Of a stretch of DNA of 64,000 nucleotides, positions 48,542-58,200 are shown piece by piece. Location of the stretch: the NCBI RefSeq assembly GCF_000758605.1, contig NZ_CP009282.1:744001-808000 (forward strand). The letters run 5' to 3'. The notes beneath the pieces were generated by a model. It saw only the letters and a list, made by a program, of their open reading frames with translations, was not told the origin of the DNA and searched no databases. The stretch's first letter is position 1; each line of letters starts with the position of its first letter. Both the position numbers and the translations under genes were made by a program. Origin of the DNA: Paenibacillus sp. FSL R5-0912 (lineage in GTDB: Bacteria > Bacillota > Bacilli > Paenibacillales > Paenibacillaceae).

Positions 48542-48832
48542 ATGCAGCTTAAGAAGCTAAACGATAAAAGTATCGATCAATTATTTGAGGCTATTTTAAC
48601 ATTGAAAAATATGGAAGAATGTTATGTGTTCTTTGATGATTTGTGCACAGTGAACGAAATTCAATCGCTCTCGCAGCGCCTTGAAGTCGCGCGGATGCTG
48701 GGCAAAGGGTCTACATACAATCAAATTGAAGCAGAAACAGGTGCCAGTACAGCAACAATCTCCCGTGTGAAGCGCTGCCTGAACTACGGCAATGACGGTT
48801 ACAAGCTCACGCTGGAACGTCTGGGACGATAA
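48542..48832 (+). CDS. yerC: YerC/YecD-family TrpR-like regulator
   Basis: A 96-aa helical DNA-binding protein with the Trp-repressor fold: LNDKSIDQLFEAILTLKNMEEC, then VNEIQSLSQRLEVARMLGKGSTYNQIEAETGASTATISRVKRCLNYG, where the last part is the helix-turn-helix. Length and sequence are typical of Firmicute YerC. GGGGATGAT lies about 8 nt before the ATG. The chelatase gene begins 3 bp after its stop, so they form an operon. Its effector is unknown. Confidence 0.92.
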   Translation: MQLKKLNDKSIDQLFEAILTLKNMEECYVFFDDLCTVNEIQSLSQRLEVARMLGKGSTYNQIEAETGASTATISRVKRCLNYGNDGYKLTLERLGR

Positions 48833-48835
48833 CTG

Positions 48836-49606
48836 ATGCAGCCGGGTGTGCTGATGATCAGCCACGGCTCCCGCGATAAGACCTGGGTGTCGATCGTAGA
48901 GGAAGCCGTGAGTCATTTATCGCTGGGGGAAGAGATTCCCGTGGCGGTATCTTTCCTGGAGCTGGTAGAAGGGCGATTGATCCAAGACGGTATAGACGAG
49001 CTGGAACGTGCAGGGGTCACAGATATTATTGTGATCCCCTTGTTTGTTTCTTCCGGCAGTACGCATATCGATGAGATAGAGTATGCACTGGGTGCTAAGC
49101 CGGTTCCGGAACGGGAGACGGATCTGGAGCGGTTCAGGGTCACAGCGCGGATTCATTACGGCTATCCGGTTGACGACGATCCGGACATTGCCCAGATGAT
49201 CTGGGATAAGCTCCGTGGACTCTCGAAGCATCCCGAGCGGGAGACCCTGCTGCTCGTCGGACACGGCAGCATTCATGAGGGCTTCCGGCAACGCTGGGAG
49301 CAGGGGATCTCCTCACTCGCGGCGCGGGTACGGGACATAAGCGGGCTGGCTGCGGCCGATTACGGGCTGCTGAATCCGGACAGCGTAAGAAGCAAAGTGG
49401 AGTATTGGCAGGAGCAGGGCCATGATGTACTGGTGGCTCCGCTCTTTTTAAGTGAGGGGTATTTCACCAAGGCTGTTATCCCGCAGCGGCTGGAAGGGCT
49501 CAGTTATGCCTACTCCGGCCAGACCCTGCTGCCGCATCCGCTGCTGCCGCGCTGGATTGAACGGCAGGTCGAGGCGGCGCTACAGCGTCTGCGGGGCCGG
49601 GGTTAG
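48836..49606 (+). CDS. Sirohydrochlorin chelatase, CbiX/SirB family
   Basis: A 256-aa protein made of two related CbiX-like halves: MISHGSRDKTWVSIVEEA...ELVEGRLIQDGIDELERAGVTDIIVIPLFVSSGSTHIDEI and LLVGHGSIHEGFRQRWEQG...VLVAPLFLSEGYFTKAVIP. The histidines in SHGSR, GHGS and STHIDE fit metal insertion. It may insert iron or cobalt into sirohydrochlorin, but no other sirohaem or cobalamin genes are nearby, so the substrate is uncertain. It starts 3 bp after yerC. Confidence 0.85.
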   Translation: MQPGVLMISHGSRDKTWVSIVEEAVSHLSLGEEIPVAVSFLELVEGRLIQDGIDELERAGVTDIIVIPLFVSSGSTHIDEIEYALGAKPVPERETDLERFRVTARIHYGYPVDDDPDIAQMIWDKLRGLSKHPERETLLLVGHGSIHEGFRQRWEQGISSLAARVRDISGLAAADYGLLNPDSVRSKVEYWQEQGHDVLVAPLFLSEGYFTKAVIPQRLEGLSYAYSGQTLLPHPLLPRWIERQVEAALQRLRGRG

Positions 49607-49621
49607 AAAATAACAAAAAAT

Positions 49622-49672
49622 CAAGAAATCTGGGGGCGGGCAGTGGCAGAAAGTCCAAATAGTCACCGTAGA
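49622..49672 (+). repeat. Decayed right half of the palindromic element
   Basis: CAAGAAATCT...CAGTGGCAGAAAGTCCAAATAGTC parallels the right arm of the purF-purM copy (CAAGGAAATCC...CAGCGGCCGGAAGTCCAAATATTC). The left arm is missing. The region is otherwise non-coding. Confidence 0.5.
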
Positions 49673-49799
49673 AAAAATAGAATGCGTCCAGTATTTATTT
49701 TGGCAGCCGCCGCATACATATATCTATACTTTCTGCCGGGCTGAGGGGTCTCCAGCGCTGCGCGGGAGTATAAATATAATCCTCTGAAGCTCCCTGACA

Positions 49800-49829
49800 T
49801 TGCTTGTGGGGTCCTGAATTGGGTATAAT
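49800..49829 (+). promoter_or_regulatory. Promoter of the lipid kinase gene
   Basis: TTGCTT (49800-49805), 18 bp, perfect TATAAT (49824-49829). It is 42 bp before the start codon. Confidence 0.65.
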
Positions 49830-49870
49830 CAGTAAGGTTATCCATTATATAAACAGGTGGCGTTCCGGTA

Positions 49871-50764
49871 ATGAAAACTGCGAGATTGATTTATAATCCC
49901 ACTTCTGGTCGGGAAGAAATGAAAAGACGACTCGCCGATATTTTAGACCGGCTGGATGTTGGCGGCATTGAAGCCTCCTGTCATGCAACAACCGGAGAGG
50001 GCGATGCCACAGCAGCCGCAGCTGAGGCTGTAGAGCGCGGTACGTATGATCTGATCATAGCTGCCGGAGGCGACGGTACGCTCAATGAAGTAATCAACGG
50101 GATGGCTGAGAAGCCTAACCTTCCCCCGCTCGGCTTGTTACCGCTCGGGACTACCAACGATTTTGCCAGGGCTATGGGCATTCCGAAGAATTGGGAGGAT
50201 TCCTGCGACCTGATTCTGCGCCAGGAGTCGCGCCTGATTGACCTCGGCAAAGCCAATGACCGTTATTTCATTAATATAGCCGGCGGCGGCCAGCTGACGG
50301 AGCTTACCTATGAGGTTCCCAGTAAGCTGAAGACCATGATGGGCCAGCTTGCCTATTACCTGAAGGGTATAGAGAAGATGGCCAGCCTTGCTCCGCAGGA
50401 GCTGTACATCCGCGCGAACGGCCAAGAGATGATCCATGACGAGTTCATGCTCTTCCTGATCGCCAATACGAACTCCGTCGGCGGCTTCGAGAAGCTGGCT
50501 CCGGGGGCCAGAATTGATGACGGCCTGCTCGATGTAATTGCCGTCAAGAAATGCAACCTGGCCGAATTCATCCGGCTGGTCCGGCTTACGATCCGCGGCG
50601 ATCATCTGAATGACAAGAAGGTCATCCATTTCCGCACCGATGCAATGGAGGTTACTTCTCCCGGCCACGTCCTGCTTAACCTGGACGGCGAACTCGGCGG
50701 CACGCTGCCGGGCAATTTCAGTATTCTGCCGCATCATCTGCGGATCTTCGCGCAGAATAATTAA
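49871..50764 (+). CDS. Diacylglycerol kinase-like lipid kinase (DgkB/YegS family)
   Basis: A 297-aa soluble lipid kinase. The catalytic domain has the nucleotide loop IIAAGGDGTLNEVINGM and PLGTTNDFARAMGIP, and the C-terminal domain FINIAGGGQLTELTYEVPSKLK. In Firmicutes DgkB phosphorylates diacylglycerol and recycles it to phosphatidate. CAGGTGG is about 9 nt before ATG 49871. The rlmD gene follows after 43 bp, the same neighbour order seen in Bacillus. Confidence 0.92.
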   Translation: MKTARLIYNPTSGREEMKRRLADILDRLDVGGIEASCHATTGEGDATAAAAEAVERGTYDLIIAAGGDGTLNEVINGMAEKPNLPPLGLLPLGTTNDFARAMGIPKNWEDSCDLILRQESRLIDLGKANDRYFINIAGGGQLTELTYEVPSKLKTMMGQLAYYLKGIEKMASLAPQELYIRANGQEMIHDEFMLFLIANTNSVGGFEKLAPGARIDDGLLDVIAVKKCNLAEFIRLVRLTIRGDHLNDKKVIHFRTDAMEVTSPGHVLLNLDGELGGTLPGNFSILPHHLRIFAQNN

Positions 50765-50807
50765 CAAGATTAATAGTGAAGATAATGAAAGAAGTGAACC
50801 TATACAC

Positions 50808-52322
50808 ATGAGTAAACACCGCAGCGGGCGCAGCGCAAGCCGCCGGGAACAAGGACCGGCCTCTGTCGCCGGACTGCCAGTGATTAAGAATGATGAGGTC
50901 CTGCTCGATATTATCGGCATGACCCATGAAGGTGAAGGGGTAGGCCGCGTAGAGGGCTTTACCCTTTTTGTGCAGGGCGCTCTCCCCGGTGAGAAGGTCC
51001 GCGCCAGAGTGCTGAAGACCAAGAAGCAGTATGGCTATGCCAAGCTGATGGAGCTGGTACAGGCTAGCCCCGACCGTATAGGGCCGCCTTGCCCGATCTA
51101 TGATCAATGCGGCGGCTGCCAGCTGCAGCATATGGATTATACCGCCCAGCTGGCGTGGAAACGGCAGCTGGTGGTGGACAACCTGGAGCGGATCGGGAAG
51201 CTGCAGGTTGCGGGTGTGCCAAACGCAGGTGCTGCAGGGTCTCCGGGTGCAGGTGCTAATGTGGCAAGTACAATGGCTGCGGATTCCCTGAACGAAGGAA
51301 TCGTTGTCCTGCCTACCCTTGGCATGGACGAGCCTTGGCGTTACCGCAACAAGGCTCAGGTGCCGATTGGCGTGACCGACGGCGGTCTGGTCGGCGGATT
51401 CTACGCACGCGGCAGTCACCGGATCATCGACATGGAGACCTGTCTGATTCAGCATGAAGACAATGACAAGGTCGTTGCTGCCGTGAAGAGCCTTGGCCGT
51501 GAGCTTGGCATTACCGCCTATGACGAAGAGACCGGCCGCGGGCTGCTGCGCCACGTTGTGGTGAAGAAGGCCTTCCGCACCGGCCAGATGATGCTGGTGC
51601 TGGTTACGAATGGCCGGGATATCCCGCATCTGGATGCCTGGCTCGGCAGTATCCGTGAGCAGCTTCCTGAAGTGGCGAGCATCTGCCAGAACATTAACAC
51701 CCAGAAGACTAATGTAATCTTCGGTAACGATACCCGCGTCTTATGGGGCAGCGATGTCATCTACGATTATATCGGAGATGTGCAGTTCGCTATCTCAGCG
51801 CGTTCCTTCTACCAGGTGAACCCGGTCCAGACCGAGGTACTGTACGGCAGAACCCTGGAATACGCTGCGTTAACCGGAAGCGAGACTGTAATTGATGCCT
51901 ACTGCGGCATCGGAACCATCTCGCTGTTCCTGGCCCAGCATGCAGACCAGGTCTACGGGGTGGAAATTGTGCCTGAAGCTATAGAGGATGCCCGCGCGAA
52001 CGCGAAGCTTAACAACATGAGCAATGTGAAGTTTGAAGTTGGTGCCTCAGAGGATGTCATCCCTGCCTGGAAAGAGCAGGGCATCACCCCGGACGTCATC
52101 GTCGTCGATCCCCCGCGCAAGGGCTGCGACCCGCGCCTCTTGGAGACCATCTTGCTAATGAAGCCGGAGCGGGTAGTATACGTGTCGTGCAACCCGTCGA
52201 CACTGGCCCGGGACTTGCGGGTGCTGGAGGATGGCGGGTACAGAACCGTGGAGGTCACTCCGGTGGATATGTTCCCGCATACGGTGCATGTGGAGTCGGT
52301 AGTGAAGTTAGAAAGAAGATAA
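50808..52322 (+). CDS. rlmD: 23S rRNA (uracil-5-)-methyltransferase RlmD/RlmCD
   Basis: A 504-aa SAM-dependent m5U methyltransferase of the TrmA family. An N-terminal TRAM domain is followed by a 4Fe-4S motif CxxxxxCxxC (CPIYDQCGGC) plus a distal Cys, then SAM motifs (DAYCGIGTISLFLAQ, VVDPPRKGCD) and the catalytic cysteine in YVSCNPSTLARD. In Firmicutes one enzyme (RlmCD) can modify both U747 and U1939. An Ala/Gly/Pro-rich insert near residues 138-165 enlarges it over the usual ~460. ATG 50808 is chosen; AGAAGTGA lies upstream. Confidence 0.93.
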   Translation: MSKHRSGRSASRREQGPASVAGLPVIKNDEVLLDIIGMTHEGEGVGRVEGFTLFVQGALPGEKVRARVLKTKKQYGYAKLMELVQASPDRIGPPCPIYDQCGGCQLQHMDYTAQLAWKRQLVVDNLERIGKLQVAGVPNAGAAGSPGAGANVASTMAADSLNEGIVVLPTLGMDEPWRYRNKAQVPIGVTDGGLVGGFYARGSHRIIDMETCLIQHEDNDKVVAAVKSLGRELGITAYDEETGRGLLRHVVVKKAFRTGQMMLVLVTNGRDIPHLDAWLGSIREQLPEVASICQNINTQKTNVIFGNDTRVLWGSDVIYDYIGDVQFAISARSFYQVNPVQTEVLYGRTLEYAALTGSETVIDAYCGIGTISLFLAQHADQVYGVEIVPEAIEDARANAKLNNMSNVKFEVGASEDVIPAWKEQGITPDVIVVDPPRKGCDPRLLETILLMKPERVVYVSCNPSTLARDLRVLEDGGYRTVEVTPVDMFPHTVHVESVVKLERR

Positions 52323-52347
52323 AACAAAGTCATATCAATGAGTATGA

Positions 52348-52386
52348 AGCCACTGAGTGTTATATTGCACATTCAGTGGCTTTTAA
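52348..52386 (+). terminator. Terminator of rlmD
   Basis: AAGCCACTGA/TCAGTGGCTT is a perfect 10-bp stem with a 16-nt loop and a T4 tail. It also faces the convergent membrane gene. Confidence 0.9.
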
Positions 52387-52450
52387 TTGTGGAAATATCC
52401 ACGCACTATTATAGGAACAAGTGTATATTACTAATGAAGTGAATGAGCGT

Positions 52451-53530
52451 TCAGTGCAGTTGCTTTTTACTTTTTTTTATTGTTAACCATACGAAACTTA
52501 AGCCATAAGAAGTCAGTAGTATTGAAACAAGAAGGATGATTTCTGTGAAGTGCGATAGAGAAATGGAAAAAATTGTTGATAAGAATCCGATAATGGTCCA
52601 TTGGATGACATAGACTGAATTTATATTTTTGCTTAAGCCAGTCATGAAGGCTATCACTGGACCTTTGGTTTGATTAAATAATAAATAGAGTAGTCCGATC
52701 CATCCTATTACCAAGATAATGTTAAAAATCATACCTGTGAATGTCATAAAGAAGAATGAATGTTCATCAACAAACATACCCTTTTTAGCGATAAAACAAT
52801 AAGCGATATAGGTTAATGAGATGGCGAGGGCGAGTGGTGTGACCTTAAAGAAGAAGCCTTTTTTATCTTTTAAATACCGATATAAGTGAGCAAAATAAAA
52901 CCCTGAGACAACAAAAATAATCCAATTCACAAATGGAAAGGTCACATTGCCATTTGTCGGTATGATTAGACCAACGATATCAGCAATGAGAAAATTGTCT
53001 GATTTGAACAAAAAAATATCTCCTAAGAGTGAACAAATGAGGGCGATGACAATAACGGCTGTGGAAGGAATATTTAATTTCTTGACAATGCCAATAAAAA
53101 TAAATGCCAAAGCTGCGAATTGGAGAATATCCATCATAAAAAAGTTATGAAGTGCAGTCATATTGAATGCGTCTCCAGCAATAAATGTTCGTATTGTTTC
53201 AGGGATGATCCACCTGCAGACATTCAGAACAAATCCAATAACAAAGAGATGTAATCCTCTACTAAATAAATCAGATGGGTGGTTCTTACGGGAATAGGTA
53301 ATGCCCATCCCCATAGTAAACATAAAGACAGGAGCAGCAAAAGGAGAGCCTAAAATACTGACAGCGAAATCCTCAAAAGCACTATAGGTTGGTACTTCAA
53401 ATACACCAAGAATATGTTGCCATATCATAAAAATAACTGCGAGACCTTTTGCAATATCCAATTCCTTTTGACGCCCAGTGTTTACAGCTTCTTCCGAAAA
53501 GAAGCTTCTTAAATAAATAACTTTTAACAT
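52451..53530 (-). CDS. Multipass membrane acyltransferase-like protein (DUF1624/HGSNAT type)
   Basis: A 359-aa integral membrane protein with about ten hydrophobic spans. The N-terminal pattern RQKELDIAKGLAVIFMIWQHIL is the hallmark of heparan-alpha-glucosaminide N-acetyltransferase-like (DUF1624) and related acyltransferases, with the conserved His in the first span. Start ATG 53530 has AAGGAGAAT directly upstream; an in-frame 14-residue extension is unsupported. The base composition is clearly more AT-rich than neighbouring genes, as in the next two genes. The substrate is unknown. Confidence 0.75.
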   Translation of the reverse strand: MLKVIYLRSFFSEEAVNTGRQKELDIAKGLAVIFMIWQHILGVFEVPTYSAFEDFAVSILGSPFAAPVFMFTMGMGITYSRKNHPSDLFSRGLHLFVIGFVLNVCRWIIPETIRTFIAGDAFNMTALHNFFMMDILQFAALAFIFIGIVKKLNIPSTAVIVIALICSLLGDIFLFKSDNFLIADIVGLIIPTNGNVTFPFVNWIIFVVSGFYFAHLYRYLKDKKGFFFKVTPLALAISLTYIAYCFIAKKGMFVDEHSFFFMTFTGMIFNIILVIGWIGLLYLLFNQTKGPVIAFMTGLSKNINSVYVIQWTIIGFLSTIFSISLSHFTEIILLVSILLTSYGLSFVWLTIKKSKKQLH

Positions 53531-53615
53531 AGTATTCTCCTTATAAGTGTGAAGTATGATCTTATACTCCAAGTTGTATTAAATGGGGGTAATGGGCCTC
53601 TTTTATGCAGTTTAT

Positions 53616-54167
53616 CTATTTATGATTGTTGGATTTCATGATCTTTATAAAATTAAAGAACCCATCATCAAACCCATCATGATCATCTGAAGGGTCTTCA
53701 TGTTGGAAATGGGGATCTGGATAGTGTTCATTGTAAAATGCATTGATTTGAAAGCCGCATTTATTCACGTAAAAGTGGATGTTTCTCTTTTCAAAGTAAG
53801 GTGTACCAGTTTGCCAGACTAGAGTATTGGGATATTTTTCTTCGATTGCTTGCCACACTTCAAAACCAATGCCCTTGCTGTGATGTTCTGGTTCGATAAA
53901 GAAAAAGTCCAAATGATTATGGTTTGTTACGTCATTAATAGACACAATAACGCCGCCGATACGATGGCCGCTCTTGTAGATGTTATAAGTTTCTGCTCCT
54001 TTGCTATAAAAATTTCTCTCAATATCTTGGTCGGGTGGAATAAGCTTGTCAGAAGCATCTTCATCCATGACTATTATGGCTAGAGAAAATGCATGCTGGA
54101 GTCTCTTTTTAAACGACGTTAATCCGGATTCAATGACGGGTTCGAAGATGAGTTCATTCATTTTCAT
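53616..54167 (-). CDS. GNAT-family N-acetyltransferase
   Basis: A 183-aa cytoplasmic acetyltransferase. The acetyl-CoA-binding segment is HHSKGIGFEVWQAIEEKYP (variant of Q/RxxGxG/A), preceded by strand HLDFFFIEPEH and followed by ERRN-like EKRNIHFYVNKCGF. It overlaps the marR stop region by 14 bp, so translation is coupled. The acidic His/Asp tail (HEDPSDDHDGFDDG) is unusual. It could detoxify a small molecule sensed by the MarR protein; this is inference. Confidence 0.85.
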   Translation of the reverse strand: MKMNELIFEPVIESGLTSFKKRLQHAFSLAIIVMDEDASDKLIPPDQDIERNFYSKGAETYNIYKSGHRIGGVIVSINDVTNHNHLDFFFIEPEHHSKGIGFEVWQAIEEKYPNTLVWQTGTPYFEKRNIHFYVNKCGFQINAFYNEHYPDPHFQHEDPSDDHDGFDDGFFNFIKIMKSNNHK

Positions 54168-54618
54168 TTTTTTTTACCTTCTCCTGTTTGATATTGTTCA
54201 GTGATGTTTCAAGAGATACGACAAATTCTGAAATGACATGTGTCACAATGTCTACACATGGCTCTAAAGTGGATCTAAATGCATCACTTTCAGCGGCGAA
54301 AACATCTGAAAAGATGGTTGTAAGATAGTCATTTCCAGTTTCTGTTAACGATAATTCCTTTTCTTTATGACCGGTAGGAACAAGATCTATATATCCTAAC
54401 TTTACAAATTTCCGAGTGACTGAGTTGATCGTTGTGCGAGGTACCTGCCATTCATCACAGATTTGGCGTTGTGTATGTGGTTTCCTGTCTGAAAGGGCGT
54501 ATAATAGCACAAATTCATTCTCATGGACCCCTATTTGCTTAGCAATAGAGTAATATAAGCCGTCTAGTTTATTGATTGCAATCATAAAGTTTAGTATTTT
54601 TGTGCGTTCAGAATTCAT
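54154..54618 (-). CDS. MarR-family transcriptional regulator
   Basis: A 154-aa winged-helix regulator. The DNA-binding core is HTQRQICDEWQVPRTTINSVTRKFVKLGYIDL, followed by the wing (HKEKELSLTETG). Dimerisation helices flank it at both ends. AAGGAGAT precedes ATG 54618. Its own promoter contains two copies of a palindromic site, so autorepression is likely. It is the first gene of the AT-rich three-gene unit. Confidence 0.92.
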   Translation of the reverse strand: MNSERTKILNFMIAINKLDGLYYSIAKQIGVHENEFVLLYALSDRKPHTQRQICDEWQVPRTTINSVTRKFVKLGYIDLVPTGHKEKELSLTETGNDYLTTIFSDVFAAESDAFRSTLEPCVDIVTHVISEFVVSLETSLNNIKQEKVKKNENE

Positions 54619-54634
54619 AGTTGATCTCCTTAAT

Positions 54635-54683
54635 AATAATACGATATCGGATTTACAATAATACGATATCGTATTATTGTCAA
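54635..54683 (-). promoter_or_regulatory. marR promoter with double palindromic operator
   Basis: On the minus strand TTGACA (54678-54683) and TATTGT (54655-54660) are spaced 17 bp. A perfect 22-bp palindrome (54657-54678, core ACGATATCGT) fills the spacer. A second site, identical over 15 bases (AATAATACGATATCG, 54635-54649), lies 22 bp away centre to centre, two helical turns. This is the expected layout for a MarR dimer pair. Confidence 0.85.
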
Positions 54684-55217
54684 GGGTTCATTATCCATGT
54701 GCAGCGCACCTCCTGATTTCGCTTAATTACAAGACCGCATGCCTTTGCGAGAGAGGGGCCGGTCTATTTTCGTTTTATATTAAAATCATTCGTGCATTAC
54801 CCGTATTTAGACTTTCCCTTCCTGTTGTTAATATGAAAATTGTTACAGGGAGTAATTGGCGTTTAAGCACTGCTGGAGAAAGCGTATACAATTAACATTT
54901 GGAAGGGAAGGGCAACGTGCGGTTACTGCGCAAGACGTTTTGACGGATCGGTGTAGTCAGCGAAAGCTGGGCTGCATTCAACTGTCAGTGCTGTAGATCA
55001 TCGAGGCCTTCTAACCGTCAACTTTTGTGAATGCGTTTTCAAATTTTGTCTACCATTTATGTTCAAAGGGAGGTGTGCATTGATCGCAAGTCAGACATGA
55101 CGTAACCCAAGGAGAAAATATTAACAAATACGATATTTTCCCCGAAACAGCATCTTAACTGGGGTAACTCTATAGCCAGACTTTAGAGACTTCCTCAAGA
55201 AAAGGAGTCAGACTAAG
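54684..55217. other. Leader region of the xylanase gene
   Basis: No gene is supported. Apart from the cre-like site it holds an inverted repeat AAAATAT/ATATTTT around 55115-55141 and an AAAGGGAGGTG at about 55067 with only a tiny ORF after it. No clear sigma-A promoter was identified. Confidence 0.6.
55028..55041 (+). promoter_or_regulatory. Catabolite-responsive element (cre), CcpA site
   Basis: TGAATGCGTTTTCA matches the cre consensus TGWAANCGNTNWCA at all but one position. It lies 176 bp before the xylanase start, as expected for a carbon-catabolite-repressed polysaccharidase. Confidence 0.65.
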
Positions 55218-58200
55218 ATGAACAGTAGAAAATGTGTAATCAGCATCTCCCGCCTCCTAGTCATCATCATGTTGTTCTCCGTATTCACGTATACTCCTGT
55301 CCCGGCTGCTGCGGCCGGAGAAGAATTGCCAGTTGAACTGAGCGACCTCATTGCTCAAGCCGAAGCCCTAAAAACCGGCAATCCGGAATTTCCGCTCCAA
55401 GTCAGCCAGTCTGTCTATGGTTCCGTCTATGGTTCTGATGTGAACCAGGCTTTGCCCTGGGTGCATGTCGACGAACTCCAAGCTCTTAATGATGCGCTTG
55501 AGCTCGCGCGTAATGTGAACACTCCCGCCGACGAAGCTATAGCCATTCTTAAAGCAGCCATAGTCACTTTCAATGAAAATATTAAGTCAGACGGCTCCGA
55601 TCCTTATTTCCGTCTTGATCCGGGTCCGGGTAAGGTTCCTGTAAAAGTTACCGCGCCCACGAATACCTGGACGGCCAGAACTCCGCTTGACAACCGTGTC
55701 CCCGCTGACTTTGCCGGCGGCACGTTCAAGACGATCCCGTATCCTTTTGCAGATTCCCAAGGTAAAGCTGAAGTGCTCCAGATTCATTACGCACATAACG
55801 GAAAAAGCACGTTCGGCGGTATAAGTCTGGAATCCCCGTTGTCCCCGGCCGTAAATGTCACAGAGGGTTCAACGATTGAATTCGATGTCTACTATCCCAA
55901 GAGTGCGCAAGGCAAATTCATGAGATGGAGAATCAGAAATACGGGCACTAACCTCGATACCTATCTTAGGGATTACCAGTACAACAACCTGAATCCTGAC
56001 TGGGTGGGCAGCTACAACGGTGAATCCTGGTTGAAGGCGCATCACAGCATTACTGCCTCAACGGGCAATTCCTCGAACTTCATTCTTGAGCTACATGGCG
56101 AGAATGCCCGTCCTGCAGAAACCGGTATGCTGCTTGTCGCCAACATTGAGATTACCGCACCTGATCCTAGTGGCGTTGCACTTCCGAGTGTAGTCAACAA
56201 GGAAAACCAGAGTGCCGTAGCGCCTCTAAAGAGTCTGTACAATAAGGAGAATGGCCTGTTCATGGTCGGCGCGATCGGCACGGGACCCGTAACCGGAACC
56301 CGCGCCAATCACTATGAAATCTTCGTCGACGGCAACAATCTGAAGGCCGATGGTACGCATCCCCGTGGCCCGGAGTGGCTGAAAAGCGTTAGCGGCGAGG
56401 CCCTGAACGGCGCAACCACTACCCCTGGATTAGCGGAATATAGCTTCCCGACCAATTCTTATCAGGCGATCAGGGATTCCGGAACTCCCGGACAGTACAA
56501 GTCTCACGGCCATGTTCTGGCATGGTACAACCAGGCCCCCGGATGGATGACACAGATGATTCCCGCGAACCTTACTTCCGGGTATAATGGCGGGACCGAT
56601 TTCTACGGACTGGGCAACGGCGTCACAACTACGGTCAAGGTAGACAAAGAAATGGCGAGAAGGGTGCAGTTCAACCACACCATGTATGTGATGCGGCACT
56701 TCCTGACCACAGATACGAAGTACGGCTCCAGCGAATCCCGTGGCGTCATTCCCTTTAATTCCTGGGATGTACTCAACGAAGAGGTTCACGAGAGCCGCCA
56801 CAGCGAACTCATCCCCGGGGATGCGAACAGCTGGAGAACTAGCCTGAAACATACCAACTGGCTTGCTGCCATGTCGGATGATCAGATTGGCGGCGACATC
56901 ACCGACCATTACATTTACCTGCTCTTCAAAAACGCGCACATCGCGGCTCCCAACGCCAAGATGGCGGCAGCTTACAAAGCCAATTACACTAATCTTCCGG
57001 AGTACATGAAGCTTGATGGACACGACAACGACGGCAGCATTGACACTTACATCGTTGACAATCCACCGAAGCTGACCTATAACGATTACGGACTTGCGAC
57101 CCGCAGCAAAGCGAGAACAGTATACAATATGGTTCTCGAATTAAATACCGCATGGCGTTCCGATCCGCTGTATGACGGAAGACCCCTGATCGAAGATATC
57201 GGTATCCAGGGACACGATGCGGTGGGGAAGACCCTTGCGAGCGATAACCAATATGCGATGGCCCTCTATGCCTCTCTCGTTGACCGGGGCCTGCTATCAG
57301 GTATTACTTATTCAGAGCTTGACCTTAAGGTACCGACCGATGCCCCCGGAGGAGGCGCGACCGCTCCCGCAGTGCTCAATGTGAGACAGTCGGATGCCCT
57401 TGGTTATCAGTACGCGCTGCTGTACAAAACGTTTAACAAGTTCGCCCCGTATATCGATCACATCATCAGCTGGGGAGTATCCGGTTCCGGATGGCAGGGA
57501 AGCTATGTCCTGTTTGACGGTCAGAGCAATGCAAATGCCGGCTACTATGGCGCCATGAAACCGGACAGATTCATTCTTGGACATTCGTATCTGGATGGTT
57601 TTTTTACAGGCGAATTCGAGAAAATTCAGAACGATGTCATTGACCTTGGCGATCTTGGAGTCTATAGACCCGGCAGTGTGAATGCGGACCTCAGCAGCTT
57701 GACACTGAGCGCGGGAACACTCCAGCCTGCGTTCAACACAGCCACCACAGAGTACGATGTTTCTCTAAAGGATGCTGACAGCATTACCGTGACAGCGGCA
57801 GCGGCAGACAGCAGGTCATCCATTAAAGTGAACGATAAGGTGGTTGCAAGCGGTACAGCTTCCGAAGCTATAGCGCTGACACCTGGAACAAGAACGGATA
57901 TAAAGGTTGAGGTAACAGGTGCAGACGGCAGGGTCAAGACGTACACTCTAAAAGTAGTCAATGGCAAGACGGAGACTCCGTCCACTCCGGAACCAGGAAC
58001 ACCATCTGCAACACCTACGCCTGCAACATCTTCAACGCCTGCACCTGAAGTACCTTCAGCCCCTGCACCTGCAGCTTCTGCAACACCTGCCCCTTCCGCA
58101 CCAGTGGTACAGGGTCAGACAGTAACCATGCAGGCGACAGTGAACAAGGGTACAGCATTGGTTAAGGTATCGGATCTGGCAAAAGCAAAGGAATTCATGG

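Noticed and set aside
54677..54895. 72-codon plus-strand ORF between marR and the xylanase
   Set aside because: No ribosome binding site, starts inside the marR operator, and no recognisable protein.
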